The notes below the pieces were generated by a model. That model worked only from the letters and a program-made list of their open reading frames with translations, was not told the origin of the DNA and ran no database searches. Shown piece after piece: positions 51,300 through 63,766 of a stretch of 64,000 nucleotides of DNA; within the stretch, counting starts at the first letter, position 1, and every line of letters starts with the position of its first letter. A program made the translations under genes and the position numbers. Source of the stretch: Nymphaea colorata. Lineage: Eukaryota; Streptophyta; Magnoliopsida; Nymphaeales; Nymphaeaceae. The stretch spans positions 15,994,370 to 16,058,369 of the forward strand of contig NC_045140.1 of NCBI RefSeq assembly GCF_008831285.2. Direction: 5' to 3'.

Positions 51300-54200
51300 G
51301 TTAAAAAGTTCTTCTGATTGTTGCTCTTAGAAACATTCACTGACAGCAGCAACTTCTCAAAAAAAAATGGATGCTTGTGTGACTGCAAGATATTCAGCTC
51401 CGGGAAAAGCAGCACATCAGAACTTTGCAGGGCCCTAATGGAGTTATGAACTGAATTGAACAGAACATTCTTGATGACCTTAAGGTAGAGAAAAGGAAGA
51501 AAGGCAGAAATAAGTGACAGATAAACAGGCTGACATGAGAGTAAAACCAGTTACCTGTGACATGAGGTTATGAACTTGTTCAACAGTTATTTTTGAACTG
51601 TCACAGCTGATCCTTGGAAGTTCAGATTCGTCCTGGACCTGAACCCAGCACATTTAAAGAATGGGATCAATCAAGAAAATCAAAAGAAACGGCTATGAAA
51701 ATACAAACAAAACCAAACCATAAAAAGAAAATGAAGGAAGATGTTAAGGAATGGTAAAAGGAGATGCATGTAATATATGCCAAAGTGGACTACAATCATG
51801 TACCCTTTTGTCATGATGATGTGTACACAAAGGGCATTCAAGTTGGATGTACTTGTTGATGTTGGATCAACTCTAACAACTAGAGTTTCTAAATTACCAA
51901 GACCAGAAAGAATACATATTTCTTAAAACAGAGTCAAATATCCTAGAAAACCTATATCCAACTTTGGTTTGACCCCTCAAAATCTGAAGGATGACCTTCT
52001 TAACTTCAAAACGAGACAAAAGACACCCTTGTCTGAAAGCCAACAGCAATCCCTTGAAAGACCAAAACTGCTTGAAAACGAAGTAAGAACCTTAGGCACT
52101 TACAAACTGAATAACTTTACAAAGTCTCTGCAATTTGATTTGCCAAAACATGAAAATCATTGTTACCAACTCAACACAAACCACAATTTCTGCCCACCAG
52201 TAATAAGCACGTTATAGTGTTGATTTTTTGAGCCTGAATACATATTATACGTATATATTGTGGAAAATCATTTTCATAAACCAGTGCAGGGAATGCAGAC
52301 AATGTTGCAGATGTTTACCCAGTCAAATGCATGCATACAAAAACACACATATATACGTATATTACAAAATCAAGTCAAAGATTTCACACAGGCAAAACCT
52401 ATTTTGAGACATGTTAATAACCAACTATTTGCACATGTTCAATTGTTAGACTATCAGTTGGTGTAAGTTAAACTGTATGGAAATGTGTGAACTGCTTCAA
52501 CCAAACCAACAATGGTTGAATGACATCTATATACGTGTTCTCTTGTCAAATTCTTACTTGGGTTTTCTCCCCACTTTGTTCATGAATGGAAACAGAGTTC
52601 AAAATAATCTATCATTTTTCACATGGTAATAGAGGGGGCGCTTGATGAAGAAAATTTGGGCCTCAATGAAGGCCTGCAGTCGACCAAAGAGATTGTGCTT
52701 CTTCACCAAAGCACTAACATGATCCACACTCTCAAATTTCTGCAGCAAAATTGGGCTTCCTACAGTCATAAAGCAAAAGAAAATCAATTTTACAGCAAAG
52801 ATGACATTGACGATTAGGGTGTCTCTCAACTAAGCATTCATGGAGGCATGAATATAGCCGCTGATGAAGATCATGGGCTAACAGTTGTCGACATTCTCAT
52901 AAGGCTGCTGACTAAGGATTTCTTTACACTTCATCCCAAACTTGGTTTATAGTTCACTCCCACACCAAGTTTGCCAGGGAGTATTGAGAGACACATTGAT
53001 AACCAACTATTTGCACATGGTCAATTGTTAAGAGTATCAGCTGGTGTAAGTAAAACTATATGGGTGTGGGAACTGCTTCAACCAGACTAATAACAGCAAC
53101 ATCTATATAAGTGTTCCATTGTCAAGTCCTTACTTTGGTTTTCTTCCCACTCTGTTTATGAATGAAAATAGAGTTCAAAATATTTTTATCTTCTTTATTT
53201 TTCAACAAAACCATGGAACAGCAATATACTCTACAAAAGAGGTACTGACCACATAATAGAATGTTCATGCCAATGGCAAAAAGAACATGCCTTTGTGGAA
53301 ATCCACGCAAGGGCATTAGCTACATACACAATCCAGACAAGTGGCTACTCAACATTTAACAACATAAAAATTTAACCACTCCACCAGAAAATTTACCAAC
53401 TAGCATTGTGATAACCTGAATGAACTTGCAAGAAAGCCAGCAACAAAGTGAAGAATTTACCTCCCTTTTCCTTTTGAGTTATAGGAAAAGATCTTAGCCG
53501 TGAATGGGATAGGTGGTTCTCTGTTTGTTCCAATTTCTCCGATGCGCACAAGAACAAAAGGAAAAAAGAAACAAGAGCATTACACTATGATAAATAATTT
53601 GACTTAAGTGTAAATTTGATTCCATGACGAAATTAACTGTAAAAAAGAAGAAAAACAAAAAAATACAATAAATTTATTTTTTACATTTTTCGTTTATCTC
53701 TTTTTTTCCATTAGTATCATGATATTTTTGAAAATATCACAAAATTTGTGACACTGATATATATGTGTGTGTGTGTGTAAATGACTCTTTAGTCCTTCAT
53801 AAAGGTTCATTTCAACATTTAGAGCAAGAGTTTGTTGTTTTATTTTTATCTCTCGTTTGATGTTAAGCATTAAAAAATTAATTTACCCTTAAAAATAATA
53901 AGGCAAATAAAGTTAGACTTACATTAACCATTAAAGGACTTACATCACAATGATGCCCCAAAAAGTTCGACATAAAGGCCTTAAAGAAAGGATACGTTGG
54001 TAACTATATTTGCAGCATTAAATAAGAGAGTAAAGTAAAATGATACAAAGCTCTACTTTCAAGGCCCAAGATAAGCATTATGAAGGTAAAATATTTGAGC
54101 ATTGTACAGACTATTAAAGTGCAGAAGGGTTATGGATTATGAATATTCCATGATGCAATAGGAATTTGGAGAAACCAGCATATAGAAAGAAGATTTAGCT

Positions 54201-56168
54201 ACATAAAAGAAAGAAAAAGAGGTGAACAACAGAAACATGTAACACAGGAGCTAGGAAGAAAAAATCCACAGTAATCACATTAACAGGTATTTGGCACTCA
54301 CCAAGATCTGAAATTTGTCCTGCAACGTATTCCCTGTTTCCCAATAATGGAGAAGAAGAAAGGGTATTCACCCACTACTTGTTCCATAGGATACCTAGGA
54401 AATGGGAGTCCAGAGAGGAGTTAAAATATGTTATATAAAATGCATAATACTGTAAAGACAAAGAAAGATATGAGTTAGTAATAAATTTCGAATGTCATAA
54501 ACCAAACAGTCAAGACAACAAAGAAATAGCTGTTACAGGAACACAGAATATTGTTAGAATTCTTAGAAATACAAAGTAAAATGAGAACAAAAGCATCTGA
54601 GCTAGCCAAAAGTACCTGCTTACAGTGATGTCCAAAATCTTCAATTTTGTTCAGAGGATCTGTCTGAGACAGGTTCATTAGGAGGTATGTAGCCCTGAGG
54701 GTATGTTCAAAATGCACCAATCTCTACTTTCCCAGCAGAGATGATCCGTATAGGGTCTATCACAAGCTCACAACTGCCAAGAAGGGTTCCAGACAACCAA
54801 CCACATTTTCACCAGCCTGTGCAAGAGAGAAAATGGAACTAATTTCATACAATCATCAAAAGAACAGTAAAGCGGAAGAGAACTTCTTGAAAAGGAATTT
54901 CTGAATATATCAAGAAAAATAAGCTAGGATAAGTATGTAATGTAACTTCAAAACATATTTACGCAGTTTCAACCTTTCCAAAGGGGATTGGCAAGCAAAC
55001 AACAAACATCATGAATGTTCAGAACACATAGTGAGGGTGAATGAATAAACAATGCACATGAGAATCTTTCATGGGAACGCTGTAGCAATTGAAAAGTGAC
55101 TCATTGCCTTAAACAAGAGAGTCGAATATGATAAATGAGGGCATCTCACAGGCAAGTATTCTGTACCTCCTTACCATCAGTTGGACACTAAATACTATCC
55201 TCTCTCCATATATTCAAGCAAAATAACTTAAGAATCTGTCAAAATCATTAAACCCTCCAGCCTCTTCTCCCTTTTCTTCCATGCTCTGTTACCTTCCACA
55301 GTAGACCTACCACAGAATTAATAAATAGCACAACTGAAATTGATTTCATCCTTCTGTGCACATCCTTACCAGTCAGATGACAAAAGAGAAGAAAAACATC
55401 CTCATTATGCACAAGTAAGACTAGCAGAATCGAGCACGTCGTATAAAACATTTACAAAATTCAGAATCTAACTCAGATATATTCTTATTCTTGATAAGCC
55501 CCGGAAAATTTGAAACTGCAGCTGATCAATAAGTATTTCTAGATAGCCTAATGAATCGTTTACATAAAAAGTAACCAATAAATGTTCGTCGCCGATTTGT
55601 TTACTCCTTCAGTCCAAACCCGTAATGGTCCTACTTAAGATGCATCAAATATTCGAACAACCATACAAGTCATTTTGATAATCAATATCTCCATTTGCAT
55701 GCGCCATGAAAGAAAAAAGAAAAGCAACAACAAAGGAGAAAGTCACAAACGATGAGGCATACCAGTTTGTTCGTCTGTGAATAATCAACCATCTACTCAT
55801 AAGCATCCGCCTGCGCATTCACCTAGTTCCGGTCCCTTCCGCAGGGGGCGCAAACGCGTCCAAGACGATTATGGTATCACCGTCGGTCTTACCCTGCATC
55901 AACCCCATTACCTCGATCGTCCCTCCAAAGCGTGCACGAACCACCATCTTCAGGAGCGCCAATGCGGAGATTTAATCGCCTTCTTGAAGTAATGCGGGTC
56001 GTTGTTCCACGGCTTCTCTTTCTGCGTTCTTTGTCTGCAACGCCTTGTCGTAGAAATAAAATGGCGTCCGACTCCAGCACCTCCATATTCACAACGTTAT
56101 TCTCCAAATCCCACGTCTGCTGAGCGTCAATGAAGGACCCATCTGAACACAGATAGGACGATGATGCC
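51300..56168 (-). pseudogene. CSN5 (COP9 signalosome subunit 5, JAB1) pseudogene
   Basis: The exon and intron layout of a CSN5 gene is kept, so this is a duplicated, unprocessed copy. Exon 1 (56168-55763) holds QQTWDLENNVVNMEV, frames matching [19 protein letters not shown] and [16 protein letters not shown], and SQTNKL. Exon 2 (54816-54616) keeps VIDP, SAGKVEIGAF and LNKIEDFG. Exon 3 (54449-54302) keeps SSLDSH and WVNTLSSSPLLGN. Exon 4 (about 53540-53461) keeps EKLEQTENHLSHSRL. Exon 5 (51632-51555) keeps DSSKITVEQVHNLMSQ. Exon 6 starts at 51478 (VIKNVLFNSV) and then departs from the family. Damage: no start codon, single-base losses near 55972 and 55821, TAG in place of a Tyr codon at 55793-55795 and 54375-54377, TGA in place of Arg at 54707-54709, a lost acceptor at exon 4, and a deletion near 54792 removing about 27 residues, including the JAMM HxH...D metal site. 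The product could not be an active deneddylase. The recent damage, alongside mostly intact splice sites, implies modest age. Confidence 0.93.
52405..53207 (+). mobile_element. Short, internally deleted Copia-like LTR retrotransposon
   Basis: Two related direct repeats of about 220 bp lie at 52405-52623 and 52985-53207, sharing ATAACCAACTATTTGCACAT, GAACTGCTTCAACCA and GAGTTCAAAATA. Both begin TG and end CA. The first repeat is followed at once by TGGTAATAGAG, resembling the tRNA-Met primer-binding site of Copia elements; a purine-containing CAGGGAGTA precedes the second repeat. Internal sequence of only 0.36 kb includes a frame (VVDILIRLLTKDFFTLHPKLGL, abbreviated by its end) like the C-terminal tail of Copia polyproteins. 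All other coding domains are missing. Target-site duplications were not found. It lies in intron 4 of the CSN5 pseudogene, in the opposite orientation. Confidence 0.7.
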
Positions 56169-56972
56169 CTGTAAAACGAGCAAAACCACAGACCTCCAGG
56201 ATAAAGAAAACGGAAACATACCCGAAAAACAAGAAGATCGAGGGATATATTCATTTTCACCAAGAACGTGTCCTAAACAGCAATCGATAGCGACGACAGG
56301 TTACTGCTGTGCTTCAAAGATCGGCCGGACGGAAAAACTTGAAACCGCGAGATCCGATGGCGGGAAAACGATCTCCGGATGATTACGGAAGCGGGCAGAA
56401 CGTCTTATAGAAGCTTCCCGACGACGGAACGAACCGGACCGGGACGGGACGGTAAACTCCAAATTCCCATCAGCATTCACCTCGCAAGCGGCGAAAAATT
56501 TGAGGGCAAAAAGAGAATAAAAATGAGCGAGAAATAGTTACATTTTTTCGGAAAAATTCTCAGAAAGTTCTGACAGTGAGCAAGCAAAAGTTCTTACTAA
56601 TACATCGAAGTGCAAAGATTTATCTTCATGTCTTGCGAACCGCCGACAACTATTTCTCCAACTCGTTCCAAACTACCCTAAGGAAAATTTCTAGCAGCCA
56701 AGAAAAAGATTGTTGTTTAAATCTATCTATTGTTTGAGTGAGAACGTTTTTCGCACAAATTGATAAAATCGGTTGAATCTACAAAGAAAATTTTATAAAA
56801 ACCATACCTCCGTCTTTGAAATACCTTTATTAAAAGCGTTTTGACTACATGGCTTCAATGGAGATCCTATTGCTTCTTAAATTTACATTCATTCCTCGAC
56901 TTCCATGACTACATGGTAGCAAAGAATTTAGCACTTCTTCTTCATTTCTTCACCATCTCCCCAAGTTATTAA

Positions 56973-57151
56973 CAGCGGCAGAGCTAGAAATGTTTAGTTG
57001 AGGGGCATTGTTAATGCATCAAAAATTTTTTTTAAGGGCAGTCATATATACATAATGAAAGAATCATGAGGTATCAATGTAAAAATATTCAAACTTATGT
57101 GGGCGGGTGTGGGCATAGGCCCACACTAGCCTATATGTGCCTCCATCACTG
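56973..57151. repeat. MITE-like element with imperfect terminal inverted repeats
   Basis: The left end CAGCGGCAGAGCTAG and the right end CCTCCATCACTG (reverse complement CAGTGATGGAGG) are imperfect inverted repeats around about 180 AT-rich bases. The right half (GGCATAGGCCCACACTAGCC, TATATGTGCCTCC) resembles 47772-47812 and 59680-59716. No protein is encoded. Confidence 0.6.
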
Positions 57152-57454
57152 CAAGTTAGCAATCTTGATTGCATCCGCCAAGTTTAGTTTGGGTCAGGCT
57201 TTCTCCGAGTACCAAAATAAACAACCGATCTCTTGAATATTGGCTTTATCTATATCTGCAAATAAATAATATGCCATTTTCCAAACTCTATGATACTTTC
57301 TTTAACCACGTCTCAATTAGCTTAAAAAAATTGTTGGGGAAGACATCCAACTAGGGTCACATTCATTGTTGGCTTCCAACATAGCATTTGCCATGTCTGA
57401 CTACGTCACACCACAACTGCATGATCATTAACTATCCTTAATGAGATGGGTGTA

Positions 57455-57640
57455 ATCAGGGGCAAAGTAAGGTAGGGCTCGCATGGGCCCATTTTCTTTA
57501 AAAAAAAATTACATGTAAATTTAAAAAAATTCACTTGTTCTATATAAAAATTTTGAAAAATGATATTTCGGCCCTAATCAAAATTTAGAAACTTTAATTT
57601 GGTCTGCCTCATGAAAATTTTTTGGCTTTGGTCTTAAGTA
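57455..57640. repeat. Degenerate GGGCCC-type dispersed repeat
   Basis: TGGGCCCATTTT, AAAAATTTTGAAAAATGATATTTCGGCCC and CATGAAAATTTTTTGGC resemble fragments at 44640-44705 and 47195-47250. Probably non-autonomous transposon debris; the limits are uncertain. Confidence 0.5.
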
Positions 57641-59526
57641 TAATAGATAGAGTGGAGGCTAATAGGCAGTCACTATTCACGTCAAAATCACATTTGTGTT
57701 GCAAAAGAAAGCGGGGAGAAAGAAGTGAAAGAGGAATGACCACCACCGGTAAGCATAATAACACTAAACGCATATATGGTAAGGGAGTGAATGAGCCAAA
57801 AGTGAGGGTTTGTATGAAATACTCATCTTGCTCACCCCATGAAGAAGTCATCATGGAAGAAGTTTTCCTTTGGCGACTGAGAATTGGTTAGGACAGTGTA
57901 ACAAAATCTCAACCGGAACTTTCCGTTCCTGATTTCCGTTTGACGGAGTCATGACTTCGTATTTGAAACATTTTCTCGTCGCCCTTCACTTTGTATGCTA
58001 CAAGTCTTCCTCGAGCAGTAACAGTTAAAACTGTTTCATGTTTGATGGTGTCCGAGCTATCATGATTGGAACACCGAAATTCCTTTAATGGGGACAAATT
58101 TTAAGTTTATTAGTTATATGACAGAAAAACGAAAGCTTTCCAAAAGAAAGATTATATTGTATTAACAAAATTAGGCTTATTTTTTATATTGACTTTAAAA
58201 GGTAAAATGCGAAAATTCTCTATTGATTTAACAATTGGTTTTTTAAAAATAAATTTGTAAGTCCTTTGGTTGACCACAGAAAATTTTAAGTGTATTTTTT
58301 ATTGTTACCAATTCCATAGATGAGTTTCCGAAAATTCTTCAAAAGAAAAGAGTGGGAGGTTCATGTGTCCTAAGACAAAAATGTGCAAATACACGCTACA
58401 AAAGTACGTAACTAAAATATTTAACTACTGATTTCGACTTTACAAGGTGCAAACTCTAAAAGAAAAATAAGAAAAACTTAATATTTTAAAGTATAATTTG
58501 TTTAAACAATCTTTTTTTTTAGTTACACAAAAAATACCTTGATTTTTTTTTTTTTGCGTGTGCAGGTACTTCACCACTAATCGGCGATCTAGTAATATTT
58601 TATGAGTACCCAATAAATAATCCAAAAATTAAATTGAAATATTTTCTGAGCTGGAGAGTAGTCCACGGTAGAAAAGAAAAAGTAGTGGAATTTAAAAAAT
58701 CTCCACTGGAAATAAATAAACGAAAAGGGAGGAGTTTGAAAGAGGAAGTATGAAAAATAAGTAGTGTAACAGAAAATAAAATCAGTTTGGGTAAACAAAT
58801 AGTTACTGAGAAAAAAAAGAAATGTGAAAGGTAATTTATCATTGGTTTATGTATTCATGTTATTGAAGTGAGATCTGAGTACGCAAGAAAATATATGAAT
58901 AATATCTCTAATGAAAAAATAAAAAGGAAGAAAGAGAGGAAAATGTGGGTGCAAATATGTGAAAAGATACTAATGCACAAAAAAAGTGAAATGAAGTACT
59001 GAATTAAAAAAAAAAAAACCCAATTCAAGATAAACAAAGGGAATGGTGTAGAGGAAAATCTATGATAATTACTGCTGACCATTTTACTTCCAAATGAAGT
59101 ATGAACAGAAATGAGCGTGAAAGAAGATCGTATTTATGATCATTTCAAAAGTCAGATTTTGAAAAAGGATGAGAAAAGTTTATAGAGAACAACATGCTAA
59201 ATTTTGAGGCACACAAATATCATGACATTTCCTCTTAAGTTGATTAATTTTATGAAAATTTTGAACGGGCTCCTAAAAGATGAGGGCGACTTGGGTGGTA
59301 AAATGCTATAATAAATAACTTGTTCTGCCTCAAAGATATGTTCTTATTTGGAATTAGTGTTATGGGTGAGGCAATGAGTCATAGGCATGTTAACGGATGG
59401 TCATTAGTTAGTATTTTAATTCGTTTAAAAAAAGAACACAACAAAATTTGAACTTAATTCAGGGTCTTTGACTTTCGACCAGCTTTACATTCTCCTCTTT
59501 ATGTTCGCTGGCCACTCTCGATCAAT

Positions 59527-59716
59527 AGCGAGCCAAAAATTTGTGGCTTGAGGAGCATTAATAGATAATGCCAAATTTGAAATCACGTAAAAAGTTTCAA
59601 ATTTAAGAGGCACCTATATGTAATAAATTAAGTTATGTAAGAACACTAATATATAAATAAACTAAATTGTGTAGGTCGATGTGAGCAACTGCCGACAAGC
59701 CCACCCTTGGCCTGGT
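59527..59716. repeat. Degenerate relative of the 56973-57151 repeat
   Basis: It has GAGGAGCATTAATAGATAATG near the left and GAGCAACTGCCGACAAGCCC near the right, corresponding in order to GAGGGGCATTGTTAATGC and the GGCATAGGCCCACAC segment of the element at 56973-57151. The terminal repeats are eroded. Confidence 0.5.
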
Positions 59717-62700
59717 CACTGTTCTTAATATTCCATTAAAGGATGTTTGACAACATGAATACTAACAGTGTTTCATGAATGTCTTTAAAATTAGAGCATA
59801 TCGATGGTACAATGCATTTTAGTGTTCTATAAATTGATCTCAATATTTGGGATAAATTTATAAAACATTATGTTCCTATTCATATTATCAAACACCCCTT
59901 TAAGAAACATTTGGTAACAGGAATACAACGGATTTCACAAACACTACATTTCATACCCCTTTAAGGCAAGAAAGTCTGATATGGTTCCTTTTCGAGTCAG
60001 TGGGATTTCTCACTACCCAATAGAAGGTCGAACCCTCCACCCAACCCTTCTTCTATCTATAGTTCATTTTACAGTATTCAATTTTTTTTTTTTTTTGAAT
60101 AACAGAAACAGCCAAAGGAACAATAGTGACTAGCAGTGACATGCTTGTGGGTGCCTCGGATGACTGGAGGCAAGTTCCAAACAATAAATAAAATAGTTGC
60201 TACCTGGTACTGAGCAACTCCTGGTCTTAAATCTAACCTCTTAGGCAGGTCGGGTCCTGTTCTCGACTTGTTTTTTTTAGATTTTATTTGCCATCACCAG
60301 TTCCTGCTCTGGCTGTTTGCTCTGCAACGCTGTCTCCTGCCATGAATCAGCAATCAACCCAATGAATTTCGTCTACAAAGATCTTCCTACTCTGTATTCA
60401 CGGTTGGTTATAATGAATACCAATGCATTGCTATTTACATACGTTAAACGTTATTTTCCTTATTCATGGCAAATAAATGCTTCCTTGTCAAATTTTTCTT
60501 GTGATATAATATGTTCGATCATTATTCTTCCAAACAACATATGGTGTGCCTTCAACCAAGTAAAATACCGAGAATTTATTTGCAATATTTTCTTTAAAGA
60601 ACTTTTGGAAGGAAGAATGCAGTCTGTGTTTCGGCAAAACATTGTTTCTGCATGTGTTTTCTGTATAGAGAGGGAGAGAAAGTCGACGAATGCTAAATGA
60701 ATCAATTACTTCATCCCTAGAGTGTAGGCAGTGGCTTTGATGGGTGTGTCTTTTAGCAACCCCAATGCTTGGGAAAATCATGAGCCTCCTTTCCCCCAAC
60801 AAATCTTTGGGCCTAGCACAACCCCAAGCTTTATCTTTAGTAAGGCAGCTAATGAGTACTGAAGAACTACCATTGGAACCTGATCAAATCCAGCGGCATC
60901 ATACCCTTATCTTTGTTAAAGAGCCACCAATCATTCTACTGCAACACAACCTGTCATGGTGAAGGCCACTTGGGTGCCACTACCATCTCTAAAGCTGTAA
61001 GCTTTTTGATTCTCATGAATCCTGTGAAGCCAGAGCCAACCCACTGAGCATGCCAGTTTATCCAAGTTCAGTTGATCAACACCTTGTTAATGTGTATCTG
61101 AATCATGTTCTTATATGGGGACCTTCTGTTCAGGTCACGAACAGTCGCAGTTGCGATTTTCAATAAGCGACTCGATTAGACAAGAATTATAAATGTAGAT
61201 GATGCTTGCTTTTATTATAAGGAACATGGAAAAGAATCATATTATGCTTCTTCTTCCTTTTTTTTTTTTTTTTGGTATTTTGGACAACCACCATTAAGGG
61301 CGCTGACATGAATGGCATCATTATTTTATTATCTTCGTTACCTTTTAATATTTCCACAGGAAATTATTGGCATTAATGATTCAATAATAAGCTAGGGCTT
61401 TTTATTTTAATGAGAGGATCAAAACTCTGCAACCAATGAACCTCTGTGACATAGAATGGAGCTTTACCATCGAGACTGCATGTGTAAAATGACGTGAAAT
61501 TGATTTGATATTTGCATCATGCTGAACTTTTGACTTTGCCAGCAACAAGTGGCCTCCAAAAAAAATCATTGTGGCGAGCACTTCAAGCTTGATGAAATCC
61601 ACCATTGCTATCATTGGCTTTGACTGCTTTTGCTCTGAGCCTAAACCATGCAACAGAAATCAGATTCAATCAGCAGATTTATTATTCCTGGTAGTCAAAT
61701 TCCAGGTAAGTGATAAAAAAGAGCGGATCTTGTCAATGAATCTTGGCATCCTCGCCTAAGAGACTCAGGGAATGAGACCTGTGGAATCTCATGCATAATA
61801 CAGATCAAAAATGTGATCGATCGGAAAAGTTTATGTTGGGAGTCTTTCTCTAAGGACCTGTTTAAGTGCATGAAACTTCACTGTAGAAATGAAACTTTAG
61901 TTCAAACTCAGTGGAAAGTTCCAACTACAGACAAACACGGAACTTTAGTGGAAGAAGTTTTGGAGCCATTATGGAACTTTAGTACTAACAAAATTCTTCA
62001 GAAACAGGTGGAACTGTAATACTGGGAAGAAATTTTTTGTCTGTTAACTTCTCGATGCTTAGAAGAAAGGTTCATTGGAATCGAACAAATAGGATAAATG
62101 AAGGGTAGAACAAAAATTCTACGAAAAAAATGTACCTGGTATTTAGTTCCAGGCATTCAAACGTTACCTTAGATATGTTGGAGAACAAAATCCAAATCCA
62201 AATAGACTTCTATTAAGATTTTCCTCCTGTTCGTGAAGCAGATCCACAAATGGTTTAACAGGAGGGCATCAGTCATCCTGGTTCAAAGTCACTGTGCCGA
62301 TAGACAAAAGTTCAACGCGGGGAGGTCCGGATTTGATGGGACTCATTTTCTAAGCCAATAATGCTCTCGGTGGATCAGATATGGATCTTTCCCTTGTCAG
62401 GTAGCTCCATCCAAGCTTTGGATTTTTGGAAATACTGACATCGCCCTCATGAAACTCTTACTTGTTAAATTTTGCTTCAATGGTGCCCATCCCCCCTCAT
62501 GTGACCAACACGTCTTCTAACTTTCAGCCAAACCTGAATTACTGTTTTCCCAGAGACCTCAAAACCACAGCACCCCCAAGAATCGACACAAATGGTTTTG
62601 CAATGTAAGATACAAAAAGACAAATCAAAACATGTCAAAAGTAAATTTGCATTTTCTTTTCTGCATGGCCCACAGTGACTTTCTTTTTTTTTAACTTTCA

Positions 62701-62773
62701 GAAATAGCCCCTACCAGTCTGACATCCACTATAGCTGCATTTCTTCACTTTCCCTTTTCAAGTTTGGTCTTAC

Positions 62774-62814
62774 ATATATATATATATATATATATAAAGA
62801 GAGAGAGAGAGAGA
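62774..62814. repeat. (AT)n-(GA)n compound microsatellite
   Basis: Eleven or twelve AT dinucleotides pass into (GA)n. No gene is recognised nearby. Confidence 0.92.
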
Positions 62815-63589
62815 AGATATGTGGACTTCTCCATCCAGGTTTGGACGACGAAATCTTTCAACCTCCCAGCAGTACATTAAGCGGTGTATTTACTCTTAAG
62901 CACGTATGCTCGATGCAATGCATAGGGTTGCCATGATTAGACGGAACTCAAAATAGGAAGAGAATGTGAACAATCCTTTGTATGTCCAGGCGCAAGGTGC
63001 AAAAGAAAAGACCTTGAAAACTAAGAATGCTGCTCATATAATAAGGGACCTCGTATAGATGGGACAAGTCATTGCAGTGATGATGATAAAGAGCTTCAGT
63101 AATAAAATAAAGGGCTTCTGGTTATCATTGTTTAGCATGGGGAAAAGTTGTTTTTTCTTATTCTTTTTCACACTTTGCCTCTGAATTTGCTGTTGTTTTC
63201 AGTCGATAAAACTAAACAATTGGTACTGGAGTTTCAAAAATGATGAAGAGTACTACATAGCTTAGCTTACTGAAGCTTCTTTAGGGGGGGTCTTGCTTAG
63301 GAGAGAGAGGCCATGACAACCTGCATGTGAAGATTTAATGTGCCAAAAATATCGGCACATGGCCTATCCACTGTTATTATACTGATTTTGACTGTCGGTA
63401 AAAAAAAAAAAGAAAGAAATCAAGTCCAGTCCAGTCAAGAAAATTAATTGGCGAATATCATATTTATCATTCCCCAGACTCAACTTCCTTCTGCTCGATT
63501 TTAGTTAGAAAATAATATAAAAAACAGGATCATATCTGCAGTCTTTGGCCCCATTTTCTCTAAGTTTTAATGCGTTTGGCCGTTACTCC

Positions 63590-63766
63590 CTCTCTCTCTC
63601 TCTCTCTCTCTCTGTATGTTCACACCAGAAACTGTCATGTTAAGCCTAAACCGCCAATAAAGTTCAGCAGTGGAAGAAACATCCATTCAAACCAGGCGCA
63701 CTGTAACGCTCAAAGCATTCAAGCGGAAAGGCCAAGTGACAGTGGAACTCTCTCTCTCTCTCTCTC
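63590..63766. repeat. Two (CT)n microsatellites
   Basis: (CT)n at 63590-63613 and again at 63749-63766. Such CT-rich tracts often occur in plant 5' leaders, so a plus-strand gene could begin near the window edge, but nothing in the remaining 230 bases confirms it. Confidence 0.85.

Noticed and set aside
60317-60802. Opposed frames of 127 and 104 codons
   Set aside because: No recognisable motif, AT-rich composition and no convincing splice partners.
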